Origin: Lucinisca nassula
Taxonomy: Eukaryota; Mollusca; Bivalvia; Lucinida; Lucinidae
Reading direction: 5' to 3'
DNA length: 64,000 nucleotides
Assembly (NCBI GenBank): GCA_963580285.1
Contig: OY757010.1
Location: 149,902,675 to 149,966,674 of the forward strand
Part shown: positions 1 to 11,500 of the stretch, piece by piece
Numbering within the stretch: the stretch's first letter is position 1
Layout: each line of letters starts with the position of its first letter
Translations under genes and position numbers: made by a program
Notes under the pieces: model-generated
Database searches by the model: none
What the model was told of the DNA's origin: nothing
What the model saw: only the letters and a program-made list of their open reading frames with translations

Positions 1-1905
1 GCTTATATAGGGAAAATCTTTAAAAATCTTCTTCTCTGAAACCACAAGGCCCAGGTCTTTGATATTTGGTATGAAGCTTCATCTAGTGGACCCCTACCAA
101 GATTGTTCAAATTATAGTGCTGGGGCCAAAAATGCCCCCGCCCCAGGGCCCTTTGGTTTTACATAGGCTTATATAGGGAAAATCTTCAAAAATCTTCTAC
201 TCTGAAACCACAAGGCCCAGGACTTTGATATTTGGTATGAAGCTTCATCTAGTGGACCCCTACCAAGATTGTTCAAATTATAGTGCTGGGACAAAAAATG
301 CCCCCGCCACAGGGCCCTTTGGTTTTACATTGGCTTATATAGGGAAAATCTTTAAAAATCTTCTTCTCTGAAACCACAAGGCCCAGGTCTTTGATATTTG
401 GTATGAAGCTTCATCTAGTTGACCCCTACCAAGATTGTTCAAATTACAGTGCTGGGGCCAAAAATGCCCCCGCCCCGGGGCCCTTTGGTTTTACATAGGC
501 TTATATAGGGAAAATCTTAAAAAATCTTCTTCTCTGAAACCACAAGGCCCAGGTCTTTGATATTTGGTATGAAGCTTCATCTAGTGGACCCCTACCAAGA
601 TTGTTCAAATTTTAGTGCTGGGACAAAAAATGCCCCCGCCACGGGGCCCTTTGGTTTTACATGGGCTTATATAGGGAAAATCTTTAAAAATTTTCTTTTC
701 TGAAACCACAAGGCCCAGGACTTTGATATTTGGTATGAAGCTTCATCTAGTGGACCCCTACCAAGATTGTTCAAATTTTAGTGCTGGGACAAAAATGCCC
801 CCGCCACGGGGCCCTTTGCTTTTACATTGGCTTATATAGGGAAAATTTTTAAAAATCTTCTTCTCTGAAACCACAAGGCCCAGGTCTTATATATTTGGTA
901 TGAAGCTTCATCTAGTGGACCCCTACCAAGATTGTTCAAATTATAGTGCTGGGGCCAAAAATGCCCCCGCCACGGGGCCCTTTGGTTTTACATAGGCTTA
1001 TATAGGGAAAATCTTTAAAAATTTTCTTCTCTAAAACCACAAGGCCCAGGACTTTGATATTTGGTATGAAGCTTCATCTAGTGGACCCCTACCAAGATTG
1101 TTCCAATTTTAGTGCTGGGGCCAAAAATGCCCCTGCCCCGGGGCCCTTTGGTTTTACATAGGCTTATATAGGGAAAATCTTTAAAAATCTTCTTCTCTGA
1201 AACCACAAGGCCCAGGACTTTGATATTTGGTATGAAGCTTCGTCTAGTGGACCCCTACCAAGATTGTTCAAATTATAGTGCTGGGACAAAAAATCCCCCC
1301 CTGCCACGGGGCCCTTTGGTTTTACATAGGCTTATATAGGGAAAATCTTTAAAAATCTTCTTCTCTGAAACCACAAGGCCCAGAACTTTGATATTTGGTA
1401 TGAAGCTTCATCTAGTGGACCCCTACCAAGATTGTTCAAACTATAGTGCTGGGGCAAAAAATGCCCCTGTCCCGGGGCCCTTTGATTTTACATAGGCTTA
1501 TATAGGGAAAATCTTTAAAAATCTTCTTCTCTGAAACCACAAGGCCCAGGACTTTGATATTTGGTATGAAGCTTCGTCTAGTGGACCCCTACCAAGATTG
1601 TTCAAATTATAGTGCTGGGACAAAAAATCCCCCCCTGCCACGGGGCCCTTTGGTTTTACATAGGCTTATATAGGGAAAATCTTTAAAAATCTTCTTCTCT
1701 GAAACCACAAGGCCCAGAACTTTGATATTTGGTATGAAGCTTCATCTAGTGGACCCCTACCAAGATTGTTCAAACTATAGTGCTGGGGCAAAAAATGCCC
1801 CTGTCCCGGGGCCCTTTGATTTTACATAGGCTTATATAGGGAAAATCTTTAAAAATCTTCTTCTCTGAAACCGCTAGGCCCAGGTCTTTGATATTTGATG
1901 TGTAG
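1..1905 (+). repeat. 166-bp tandem array
   Basis: Monomers begin with GCTTATATAGGG at 1, 167, 333, 499, 665, 830, 996, 1162, 1330, 1496, 1664 and 1830, a period of 165-168 bp. Each carries a GC-rich segment (ATGCCCCCGCC...GGGGCCC) and the motif GAAGCTTCATCTAGTGGAC. Two adjacent dimers, 1162-1495 and 1496-1829, read as identical, including a distinctive CCCCCCCTGCC variant. That shows a recent 334-bp unit duplication. The last monomer (from 1830) decays into flanking sequence. Confidence 0.95.
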
Positions 1906-2098
1906 CTTCATCTAGTGGACCTTTGACAAGATTGTTCAAATTTTAGCCTTTGTTGATGTTTGGTATGAAGCTTCACCTTTAAGACCTCCCTCAACATTAT
2001 GTACATTAAAGCCCTGGGGCCAATAATGGCCCTCTCTGGGGCCCACTTGTTACACTATGGATCAGGTGAGCGATCCAGGGCCATCATGGCCCTCTTGT
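1..2098 (+). mobile_element. Helitron-like array carrier, left end outside window
   Basis: The block is a tandem array followed by about 190 bp of non-array sequence and a terminus at 2063-2098. The terminus reads CAGGTGAGC followed by a short GC-rich hairpin (AGGGCC/GGCCCT) and CTCTTGT. The same terminus recurs at 7046-7077, 8224-8258, 10564-10600 and 15580-15612, so it marks the right end of a family. Terminal hairpin, short inverted ends and internal tandem arrays resemble non-autonomous Helitron/Helentron-type elements of bivalves. The Helitron assignment is inference, because the canonical CTRRT end is not present. Confidence 0.6.
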
Positions 2099-2163
2099 TT
2101 TTGATTTTCAGCCAATCAGATTACATGTTATAATGAGTTCGTTCAAATTCACAATCTGAATGA

Positions 2164-2230
2164 CAAACAGTGTAGATCCTGATCAGATGGCTTCTTCAGA
2201 AGCCATCTGATCTGGATCTACACTGTTTGC
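2164..2230. repeat. H-type foldback (AACAGTGTAGATC hairpin)
   Basis: This is a near-perfect palindrome: arms AACAGTGTAGATCC and GGATCTACACTGTT around an inner TGATCAGATGGC/GCCATCTGATC stem. It belongs to the H family, whose best copies are bounded by TTAA (see 20323-20534). Confidence 0.85.
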
Positions 2231-2270
2231 AAAGATAGGGCTTGTCGCCTACAGCAGGGTAAAGGTTAAC

Positions 2271-2735
2271 TTCATCATCATCACTAACGGATTTTTGTTT
2301 AACGTGCAGGTGCAGGGGCAACGTCCACATAAGTGGGCCCCCTTCCAGGTGGCTGGCTTGCTGCATGCATGGCAGATCTTACACCAGATCATCTCCAGGC
2401 CTGTCTATCATGAGGATTGATAGCAGAGAGCTTCCATTCTCTGCAGTCTCTTTCTGTCAGCTGCTTCCAGGTCATCTTGGGCCTTCCAGGCCCCCGATTT
2501 CCGTCTACCTGTATGTCACAGGCAGTCTTGACTGCACCGTTGGAGCCTTCCACATGTCCATACCAGCAGAGCCTTCTCTCTTTCAGGATGAGGGATATGT
2601 CCTCAATGCCAAGACGCTCAAGTAACTCACTGGACCTGATGGTGACAGTGTCCTGTAGCTTGACATTGCAGATCTGTCTGATCATTGCCTTGTCATTCCG
2701 CTGAAGACGTTGGAGGTTTGGCTTTGTCAATCAGT
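2271..2735 (-). pseudogene. LINE reverse transcriptase C-terminal remnant
   Basis: An open stretch on the minus strand (2730-2389) encodes about 113 residues resembling the region downstream of the RT domain in non-LTR retrotransposons. Recognisable segments are RRLCWYGHVE (the R-W-GHV motif) and GNRGPGRPKMTWKQ (the basic G-RPK-W motif). Similarity continues toward 2271 past a stop, ending near an ATC-rich tail (2272-2285). The RT core and endonuclease are absent and a stop precedes the first Met, so this is a 5'-truncated dead copy. Clade (RTE-like or other) cannot be settled from this fragment. Confidence 0.75.
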
Positions 2736-2899
2736 GACTCATTGTCATGTTTGATTCAAACTAGTTCTTGAATCCATAAACTTACCTCAGATAATTAAGA
2801 GATATCCACATATTATTTTTAGCTCACCTGACCGAAGGTCATGGTGGCTTTTGTGATTGTGAGATGTCAGGCGTTGTCCGTGCATAAACTTTTCTTGTG

Positions 2900-3712
2900 A
2901 TCACACTAGAGGTCACAGTTTTGGACCAATCATCATCAAACTTGGTCAGAATGATCACCATGACAATATCTAGGTCAAGTTTGAATATGGGTCATGTCGG
3001 GTTAAAAAGTAGGTCAGTAGGTCAAATCATAGAAAAACCTTGCGAACACACTAGAAGCCACAATTTTGATCCGATCTTCATCAAACTTGCTCAGAATGAT
3101 CATCTTTACAATATCTCGGTCAGATATGGGTCATGTCGGGTCAAAAAGTAGGTCAATAGGTCAAATCATAGAAAACTCTTGTGAACACACTAGGGGCCAC
3201 AGTTTTGGGCCGATCATCATCAAACTTGCCCAGAATGATCATCTTGACAATATCTCAGTCAAGTTAGAATTTGGGTCAGGTGGGGTCAAAAAGTAGGTCA
3301 GTAGGTCAAATCATAGAAAAACCTTGTGAACACTAGAGGCCACAGTTTTGGTCTGATCGTCATCAAACTTGCTCATAATGACCTTTTGACAATATCTTGG
3401 TTAATTTCGAATATGGGTCATGTCTGGTCAGTAAGTAGGTCAGATCATAGAAAAACCTTCTGAACACACTAGAGGCACCAGTTTTGGTCCAATCGTCACC
3501 AAACTTGCTCAGAATGATCATCTTGACAATATCTGGGTCAAGTTTGAACATGGGTCATGTCAGGTCAAATCATAGAAAAGCTTGAACACTCTTAGAGGCC
3601 ACAGTTTTAGTCCAATCATCATGAAACTTGTTCAGAACGATCATCTGGACAATATCTCAGTTAAGTTCGAATATGGGCCATGTCAAATCAAAAAGTAGAT
3701 CAGTAGGTTATT
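2900..3712 (+). repeat. 145-bp tandem array, first block
   Basis: Degenerate monomers carry GAGGCCACAGTTTTGG, TCATCATCAAACTTG and AAGTAGGTCAGTAGGTCAAA. Some units are shortened by about 20-40 bp. The final unit (3574-3712) differs from the others (GTCAAATCAAAAAGTAGATC) and is nearly the same as the final unit of the second block at 5936-6072. Confidence 0.85.
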
Positions 3713-3716
3713 TTTT

Positions 3717-4847
3717 AGCTCACCTGTCACGTAGTGACAAGGTGAGCTTTTGTGATCACATTTTGTCCGTCGTCCGTGCGTGCGTCCGTGCGTACGTCCG
3801 TAAACAATTTGTTGTCCGCACGATAGCATCTTCATTTATGATTTGATTTTAACCAGACTTGCACACAACTTGTACCCCCATGAGATCTAGGTTCCTTTCT
3901 TGAACCAGCCATATTCCATCATGTGTTACTGAGTTATGGCCCCTGAAAGGGCAAAACTTGCCTATTTTGGTCTTGTCCGCAGGATAGCATCTTCATTTAT
4001 GATTTGATTTTAATCAGATTTGCACACAACTTGTACCACCATGAGATCTGGGTTCCTTTCTTGAACCAGCCATATCCCATCATGTGCTACAGAGTTATGG
4101 CCCCTGAAAGGGCATAAATTGCCTATTTTGGTCTTGTCCGCACGATATCATCTTCATTTATGATTTGATTTTAACCAGACTTGCACACAACTTGTACCCC
4201 CATGAGATCTAGGTTCCTTTCTTGAACCAGCCATATCCCATCATGTGTTACTGAGTTACGGCCCTTGAAAGGGCAAAAATTGCCTATTTTGGTCTTTTCC
4301 GCACGATAGCATCTTCATTTATGATTTGATTTTAACCAGACTTGCACACAACTTGTACCCCCATGAGATCTAGGTTCCTTTCTTGAACCAGCCATATCCC
4401 ATCAAGTGTTACTGAGTTACGGCCCTTGAAAGGGCAAAAATTGCCTATTTTGGTCTTTTCCGCACGATAGCATCTTCATTTATGATTTGATTTTAACCAG
4501 ACTTGCACACAACTTGTACCCCCATGAGATCTGGGTTCCTTTCTTGAATCAGCCATATCCCATCATGTGCTTCGGAGTTACGGCCCCTGAAAGGGCAAAA
4601 ATTGCCTATTTTGGTCTTGTCCGCACAATAGCATCTTCATTTATGATTTGATTTTAACCAGACTTGCACACAACTTGTACCACCATGGGATCTGGGTTCC
4701 TTTCTTGAACCAGCCATACCCCATTATGTGTTACGGAGTTACGGCCCCTGAAAGGGCAAAAAATGTCTATTTTGGTCTTGTCTGCATGATAGCTGTTTCA
4801 TTTATGATTTGATTTTAACTTAACTTGCACACATTTTGTACCACCAC
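3717..4847 (+). repeat. 162-bp tandem array with its own left terminus
   Basis: At 3717 a full left terminus begins (AGCTCACCTGTCACGTAGTG, with a subterminal palindrome, then GTCCGTCGTCCGTGCG). About six monomers of 161-163 bp follow, each with CACGATAGCATCTTCATTT, ACTTGCACACAACTTGTACC and CCTGAAAGGGCAAAA. There is no matching right terminus: at about 4847 it passes directly into the 145-bp array. Confidence 0.85.
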
Positions 4848-6072
4848 AAAATATCTCGGCCAAGATCGAATATGGGTCATGTTGGGTCAAAAAGTAGGTC
4901 AGTAGGTCAAATCAGGAAAAAACCTTGTGAAGACGCTAGAGGCCACAGTTTTGGTCCGATCATCATCAAACTAGCCCAGAATAATCATCTTGACAATATC
5001 TCAGTCAAGTTCGAATATAGGTGTTGTCGGGTTTAAAAGTAGGTCATTAGGTCAAATCATAGAAAAACCTTCTGAACACACTAGAGGCAACAATTTATGT
5101 CCAATCATCATCAAACTTGCTCAGAATGATTATCTTGATAATATCATAGTCACGTTTGAATATGAGTCATGTTGGTTCAAAAAGTAGGTCAGTAGGTCAA
5201 ATCATAGAAAAACCTTGTGAACACAATAGAGGCCACAGTTTTGGTCCAATCATCATCAAACTTGCTCAGAATGATCATCTTGATAATATTTTGGTCATGT
5301 TCGAATATGGGTCATGGCAGGTCAAAAAGTAGGTCAGTAGGTCAAATAAGAGAAAAACCTTGTGAACACACTAGAGGCCACATTTTTGGTCCAATCATCA
5401 TCAAACTTGCTCGGAATGATAGTCTTGACAATATCTCGGTCATGTTCGAATATGGGTCATTTCAGGTCAAGAAGTAGGTCAGTAGGTCAAATCATAGAAA
5501 AACCTTGTGAACACACTAAGAGGCCACAGATTAGGTCCGATCATCATCAAACATGCCCAGAATGATCATCTTGACAATATCTGAGTCGTGTTCAAATATT
5601 GGTCATGTCGGTCCAAAAAGTAGGTCAGTAGATAAAATCATAGAAAAACCCTCTGAACACACTAGAGGCCACAGTTTTGGTCTGATCATCATCAAACTTG
5701 CTAAAAATGATCATTTGACAATATCTCAGTTAATTTTGAATGTGGGTCATATCTTGCCAGTAAGTAGGTCAGTAGGTCACATTGCTGAAAAACCTTGTGT
5801 ACACACTAGAGACCCCAGTTTTGGTCCGATCATCATCAAACTTGCTCAGAATGATCATCTTGACAATATCTGGGTCAAGTTTGAATATGGGTCATGTCGG
5901 GTCAAAAAGTAGGTCAGCAGGTCAAATCATAGAAAAAGTTTTGAACACTCTTAGAGGCCACAGTTTTAATCAAATCATCATAAAACTTGCCCAGAATGAT
6001 CATCTGGACAATATCTCAGTTCAGTTCGAATATGGGTCATGTCAAATCAAAAAGTAGATCAGTAGGTTATTT
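4848..6072 (+). repeat. 145-bp tandem array, second block
   Basis: The anchor GAGGCCACAG and its variants fall at about 4941, 5086, 5231, 5376 and 5522, which gives a clean 145-bp spacing. The block ends with the special terminal unit at 5936-6072. This periodicity produces overlapping spurious open frames of 60-120 codons. Confidence 0.9.
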
Positions 6073-6372
6073 TGTCATAACTTTTGAACTGTTTTAGATA
6101 GAGCCTTCATATTTGGCATGTAGGTTCCTTGTGACAAGGGCTTCCCACTCATATAAAGATTTGACCTGTGACTTTGACTTGTGACCTACTTTATCATAAC
6201 TTTTGAACCATATGAGATAGAGCCTTCATATTTGGCATGTATGTTCCCTGTGACAAAGTTTTCCCAATCATTCAAATTTTTTTAGCCATGACCTTGACCT
6301 TTGACCTACTTTGTCATAACTTTTGGAGCATTTAAGATACAGCCTTCATATTTGGCATAAAGGTTCCTTCAT
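6073..6372 (+). repeat. 120-bp tandem array, part 1
   Basis: Units start with TCATAACTTTTGAAC and contain TAGAGCCTTCATATTTGGC and TGACCTTGACC. Spacing is about 119 bp. The array is interrupted at about 6373 by a SINE and a carrier fragment. Confidence 0.85.
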
Positions 6373-6374
6373 AG

Positions 6375-6535
6375 GAGTGAGTGTTTGAGTTGAAGTCTCA
6401 CCAAAAGCTAAGGTCATACAGTGATGGGACCTCTGTTTAAAAACCAATCTGAAAGTCTGGAGAAGCTTGGGATCGATACTGCTACCCCTGGTTTACAAGG
6501 CAAGTAACATGGCCACAGTACCATGAAGGCTTCTA
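6375..6535 (-). mobile_element. S2 SINE (tRNA-derived), minus strand
   Basis: Read on the minus strand it has AGAAGCCTTCATGGTAC, a degenerate box B near CGATCCCAAGCTTC, the S2 body (CTTTCAGATTGGTTTTTAAA) and a tail ending in CAAACACTCACTCC. It is diverged from the better copies at 28432 and 37060. Confidence 0.75.
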
Positions 6536-7077
6536 AACTTCATTGGAATGTTGTGTAGATGACCCTCTAGGAAAATAGCATAACGATTAACAAATGGTCA
6601 CAAGAGCTAAAAATAGAAAAAACATTGTGAATTTGCTTCACAGGAATGTTGCCTAGGTGACTCCCTACCAAAATAGTTAAACCATATTCCACTCCAATGA
6701 ACAAGATGGCTGCCAGAGTTAAAAATAAAAAAAAAATCTTCAAATGACCATTCCTACTGTACTCTTGGGCCAATTTCGTTCAAACTTTGAAGTAATGTTG
6801 CTTAGATGACCCTCTACCAAAAAGGCTAAAACAATCCCGCTCTGATGAAAAAAATGGCCACCGGAGCTAAAAATAGAAAAATATTGTAAATCTGATTCAA
6901 ACGTGAACCCCTCCTAAACCCTATGGCCAATTTGATTCAAACTTCACAGGAATGTTACCTAGGTTACTCCCTACCAAATAAGCTAAAATCACTGCTGATG
7001 GCCACCATAGCTAAAAATAGAATGTACTCGAGACAGTGACAGACAGGTGAGCGAATCAGGGCCCTGTGGGCCCTCTT
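6536..7077 (+). mobile_element. Right-end fragment of another array carrier
   Basis: About three degenerate ~130-bp units (AAACTTCACAGGAATGTTGCC, GAGCTAAAAATAGAAAAA) are followed by a full right terminus at 7046-7077 (CAGGTGAGC, hairpin GGGCCC TGT GGGCCC, CTCTTGT). The left end is missing. Units resemble the 5' part of the complete carrier at 12800-12930. Confidence 0.7.
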
Positions 7078-8205
7078 GTTTATAACTTTTGAACCATTTG
7101 AGATAGAACCTTCATATTTGGCATGTAGGTACCTTGTGACAAGGGCTTCCCACTCGTATAAAAAAATTTGACCTGTGACCTTGACCTGTGGCCTACTTTA
7201 TCATAACTTTTGAACCATATGAGATAGAGCTTTCATATTTGGTATGTATGTACCTTGTGACAGGGTTTTTCCAACCATTCCAAAATTTTGACCCATCGCC
7301 TTGACCTTTGGCCTACTTTGTCATAACTTTTGAAGCATTTGAGATACAGCCTTCGTATTTGGCATGTAGGTTTATTGTGACAAGGGCTTCCTATTCATAC
7401 ATAAAATGATCTGTGACCTTTACCTTGACGTTTGACCTACTTTATCATAACTTTTGAAACATCTGATATATTTGGCATGTATGTTCCTTGTGAAAAGGTC
7501 TTCCAACGTTTCCAACCCATACAAAATTTTTGTCATGACCTTGACCTTTGACCTACTTTGTCATAAGTTTTGAAGCATTTGAGATAGAACCTGTAGTTAG
7601 TTTCCTTGTGACAAGGGTTTCCTATTCATACAAAAATGACTTGTGACCTTGACATGTGACCTACTTTATCATAACTTTTGAATCATTTGAGTTAGAGCCT
7701 TCATATTTGGCATGTATGTTCCTTGTGGCAAGGACTTTCCACCCATACAAAAATTTTGACCTGTGACTTTGACCTTCTTTCTCATAACTTTTGAACCATT
7801 TAAGATAGAGCCTTCATATTTGTCATGTAGGTTCCTTGGGACAAGGGCTTCCCACCCATGCAATATTTCTGACCTGTGACCTTGACCTTTGACTGTTTTT
7901 GTCATAACTTTTGAACCATTTAAGTTAGAGCCTTCATATATGGCATGTATGTTCCTTGTGACAAGGTCTTCCCACTCATGCAATAATTTTGACCTGTGAC
8001 CTTGACCTTGATCTGTGACCTACTTAATCATAACTTTGGCATCATTTGAGACCTTCGTATTTGGCATGTATATTCCTTGTGGCATTGGCTTTACATCCAT
8101 ACAAAAACTTTGAACTGTGACCTTGACCTTTGACCTCCTTTTTATCATTTGAGATAGAGCCTTCATATTTGGCATGTATTTTCCTTCTGACAAGGCACCA
8201 CAATT
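7078..8205 (+). repeat. 120-bp tandem array, part 2
   Basis: This resumes the array left at 6372: TCATAACTTTTGAACC anchors recur about every 120 bp with GGCATGTAGGTTCCTTGTGA and GACCTTGACC. It decays near 8140 before the right terminus at 8224. Confidence 0.85.
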
Positions 8206-9317
8206 TCATTTCTACAGTATGGATCAGGTGAGCGATCCAGGGCCATCATGGTCCTCTTTAGTCCAGCCGATTATTGCATATTCCACAAGAAACCTGCATT
8301 TTATGGTACAAGCATGAAACTTGGCACGAACAAAGTTTAGGGTCATATATTCGATTTAAGATATGGAGGCATTCGAAATTATGACCCCTTCCGGTTTAAA
8401 TCCAAGATGGCCGCCAGGCCATAGATTTCCATAGGTTTGACAAGATATTAAAGCCGTTTTAGCTTTACTGTGCCGTTTTTTGCCCTGTTACTTCGTACTT
8501 TTATGAAAAGATAGAAGGGTTTTATTGTTCTGAGTTTATTTAAGCACCAGACGAAGACTAACTGTCAATTTCAGCACTTCAGGTTTAGAATAATCAGACA
8601 AAATTATTGATGTTTAGTTGCGCGCGTGTGCTTGTTGTGCGATCATGAGATTTGTAACAATGACAATACAGTTTTATAAAATTCACTGTTCGAGCACACG
8701 TAGTTAGTGTGAAAAACAGCAGTTTACCTGTACTAATCAGTGTGTTGTTTTGACAAGATTTTTTATGCTATGTGAATAAATAGTTTTAATAATTTTGGTA
8801 ATGTGCAGCTCTGTTTTCTTCAGAAAGAAGATTATTGTGGAACAATTGTTATCATTAATGTGATTTTTATTGGTGTAATATTGCCTATAATTACATATAA
8901 TGAGGACAAAAAAACAGTAATGTTAAAGGCAGCAAGATTTACTAAAAAGCAATTAAATAGGCACAGTGCACATAAAAAATATTTAAATCAGTCTTGCCAG
9001 CAATATTTTTTTCACCAATTCCATTATAAGGGACCACCCCGCTAATAATACCACTTTTTAGAAGTCTAGAAAGGGATCTTAATAGCGGAATTTTACTGTA
9101 AATACTGATCATTCTCAGACAATAATCAAGTAATAGTCACACCTCCTCGTTGGTGCTAAGTGGAAACATGGCTATGGATAGAACTTTTAAAACACTTTAT
9201 TTGGGCTATCATAACCATGGCTAACGTTCGTGACAGGTCCTTGAAATAATATTCCAAATTTAAATGATAATTACTATTCAATATGTTATATACAGAAAAA
9301 ATGCTAACTAATAAAAT

Positions 9318-9470
9318 CGGACCGAAACAACCAAGGCCAAATCGACCCAGGGCCGAAACGACCCACCGAAATAGGCCGAAACGACCCAGGTCCAAATTAA
9401 GGCCGAAACGACCCAGGCCGAAACGACCCGGCCGAAACGACTCAGGATCGAAACGCCCCGGATTCTCGGC
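9318..9470 (+). repeat. GGCCGAAACGACCCA minisatellite
   Basis: About nine imperfect copies of a 14-16 bp unit GGCCGAAACGACCCA. They are strikingly GC-rich inside an AT-rich TIR element. Confidence 0.9.
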
Positions 9471-9699
9471 AGGTGTAGAACCGTGAAAACTGGACAGTAC
9501 ATTAATTATTATCAGTTTTACTCACGGATTAACTCGGGATTTTCCGCTGGATTTCACACACGAAAATACAAGCGCAGCTTTTCAAAACTCTACTCCAAAA
9601 CGGTATTTTTATTTTTCCGGGAGTTTTATCCTGAATTTCGTGATGCGGGAGAAAAGCTATTTTTTCGGGAGTCTCCAGCGTTTTTCAGGAGACTTAACA

Positions 9700-10600
9700 T
9701 GTCTGCATCACCATAGCCCCTTCAGTTTTGATCGGATTTTTCTGAAACTTATATGTAAGGTGGCTGGGGATAAAGTCTCGGATGAGTTCGAAAACAGGCC
9801 AAGTCAGCCCATTTATCTAGAGTTATGCCCCTTTGATGGCTGAAAATTTGATTTTTGACCTTGTCATCACGGTAGCCCCTTCAGTTTTAATTGGAATTTT
9901 CTGAAACTTAAATGTAAGGTGGCTGGGGATGAAACCTCGGATGAGTTCGAAAACTGGCCAAGTGGGCCCATTTATCTTAGAGTAACATCCCTTTGATTGC
10001 TAAAAATGCCAAATTTTGACCTTGTCATCAACGTAGCCCCTTCAGTTTTGATCGGATCTTTCTGAAACTTATATGTAAGGTGGCTGGGAATAAAACCTTG
10101 GATGAGTTTGAATACTGGCCAAGTCGGCACATTTATCATAGAGTTACGTGCCTTTGATTGCTTAAAAATGCCTATTTTCGACCTTGTTAGCACTGCTGCC
10201 CTTTCAGTTTTGATCGGATCTTCATGAAACTTACAAACAAATAAGTCAGACAGAAAAGCTCGGAGGAGTTTGAAAACTCGCGAGGTTTGTCAATTTGTCA
10301 CAGAGTAATATCCCTTTGATTGCAGCAGTTAATTGCTTATTTTTGAACATGTCATCACCATAGCCCCATCAGTTTATATCGGATCTTCTTAGCAAGTCAT
10401 AAATAAAAGCTTGAATGAGTTTGAAAACTGGTGAGGTCAGCCTATTTATCATACAGTTACATTCTACTTGATTTGCAGAAATTGCTTATCCTGTCATCAC
10501 CATGTCCTTCCATTAATCCTTCAGTAAAGGTTGGTACTTCCTGAAACTTTGAATCTGTTAGCTCAGGTGAGCGATACAGGACCAGCTTGGTCCTCTTGTT
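9700..10600 (+). repeat. 158-bp array with carrier right end
   Basis: Units begin near TAGCCCCTTCAGTTTTGATC at about 9715, 9874, 10034 and 10196, with GTAAGGTGGCTGGGGAT and a degenerate tail of units to 10550. A right terminus follows at 10564-10600 (CAGGTGAGC, hairpin, GTCCTCTTGTT). No left terminus is present, so this is a truncated carrier nested in the TIR element. Confidence 0.85.
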
Positions 10601-11059
10601 TTCGCTTTCCTCTCCTATTTTCACTGTTTTTGTTTAAGAGTATCACTAGAACAATGTCCCTGAGGCTTGTTCTGATCTCCATTGTTTAAGTACTCTGACT
10701 CAAATGAGACCAGAAAAACCAATGAAAATTGGTCCGCCATCTTGAATAAACCCGGAAGTGGAATGTTGTGTTTGCTTTTGATCGTTTAGTAACAATCAAA
10801 CACCTTATTTCTATACAATTTGCATGTACAATGCAGTTTTGTGACTAGTTATAGCTGTTTTAGCATGTATCTTCTTGTTAATTCAAGGTTTTGTTACAGC
10901 AGATCAGCCATCTTGAATAAAACCGGAAGTAGAATTATTTTTCGATGCCTCCATATCTTAAATCATTTACATACTTCTAAATAACGTTTGTGCAAAGTTT
11001 CATGCTTGTACCACAAAATGCAGGATTTTTAGAGAATCGGCTGGACTACTTGTTCTTAT

Positions 11060-11110
11060 TTCTGCAGAAAAACATACGTTGTGGATACTACTAATTATAT
11101 TATATAATTT
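11060..11110. repeat. P-MITE fragment
   Basis: TCTTATTTCTGCAGAAAAAC followed by ATACGTTGTGGATACTAC matches one arm of the P family core. Confidence 0.5.
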
Positions 11111-11306
11111 AGAAGCACCTCACCGAGAACCCACAACTTTTCAGCACAAAAAAAAAAATCAGTACTTTTCTGATCAGTACTTTTCTGATGAAAAAAGCAC
11201 TTTATCTGGAGCTATGTCCAAGGAATTGTTTGGGGAAATTTCAGAAGACATTTCATATTTTTTTGAAGAAGTATGTTGTGTCATTCACTCCAATTGACCG
11301 GATGAG

Positions 11307-11447
11307 AGAAGCCTCCGTGGTGTAGTTTTTAGGCTACTTGCCTCATCAACCAGGGGCTGTGGGTTCAATTGCGGGCTTCTCCAGACTTTCAGATGGTTCT
11401 TTAAACTGTGATCCCATTTCTGTATGATCTTAATTGTTGGTGGGAAG

Positions 11448-11498
<51 letters not shown>
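11307..11498 (+). mobile_element. S2 SINE with (AC)n tail
   Basis: The head AGAAGCCTCCGTGGTGTAG, a degenerate box B (GGGTTCAATTGC), the S2 body and GTTGGTGGGAAG lead into a pure (AC) run of about 50 bp at 11450-11498. The microsatellite probably grew from the SINE tail. Confidence 0.8.

Positions 11499-11499
<1 letters not shown>

Positions 11500-11500
<1 letters not shown>

Larger units (their letters stand above)
2821..8258 (+). mobile_element. Composite Helitron-like array carrier
   Basis: The left end at 2821 is AGCTCACCTG followed by a hairpin and GGCTTTTGTGAT. The right end at 8224-8258 is CAGGTGAGC, a hairpin and GTCCTCTT. The interior holds three unrelated tandem families (145, 162 and 120 bp), a second left end at 3717, a second right end at 7046-7077 and an S2 SINE. 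It is best read as one carrier with insertions or template-switch joins of related carriers. No coding sequence is supported inside; open frames in the arrays are chance products of periodicity. Confidence 0.7.
8261..11046. mobile_element. TIR DNA element, ~160-bp inverted termini, TA-flanked
   Basis: The left end begins GTCCAGCCGATT and the right end finishes AATCGGCTGGAC. Both are flanked by TA (8259-8260 and 11047-11048). The inverted similarity runs about 160 bp per side and includes TACAAGCATGAAACTT, AAGATATGGAGGCAT and CAAGATGG. The insertion interrupts the end of the array carrier at CTCTT. No transposase frame is visible: 8430-9310 is AT-rich and unassigned except for a GGTGGTC-type MITE end at 9030-9100, and 9700-10600 is a second array. 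It is therefore non-autonomous. TA flanks suit the Tc1/mariner group, but the family is not identified. Confidence 0.7.

Noticed and set aside
2897..6057. Series of small proteins in the 145-bp array
   Set aside because: Same reason: chance frames generated by a 145-bp period.
1..8205. CRISPR array
   Set aside because: Monomers are 120-166 bp, directly adjacent with no unique spacers, and no cas genes are near.
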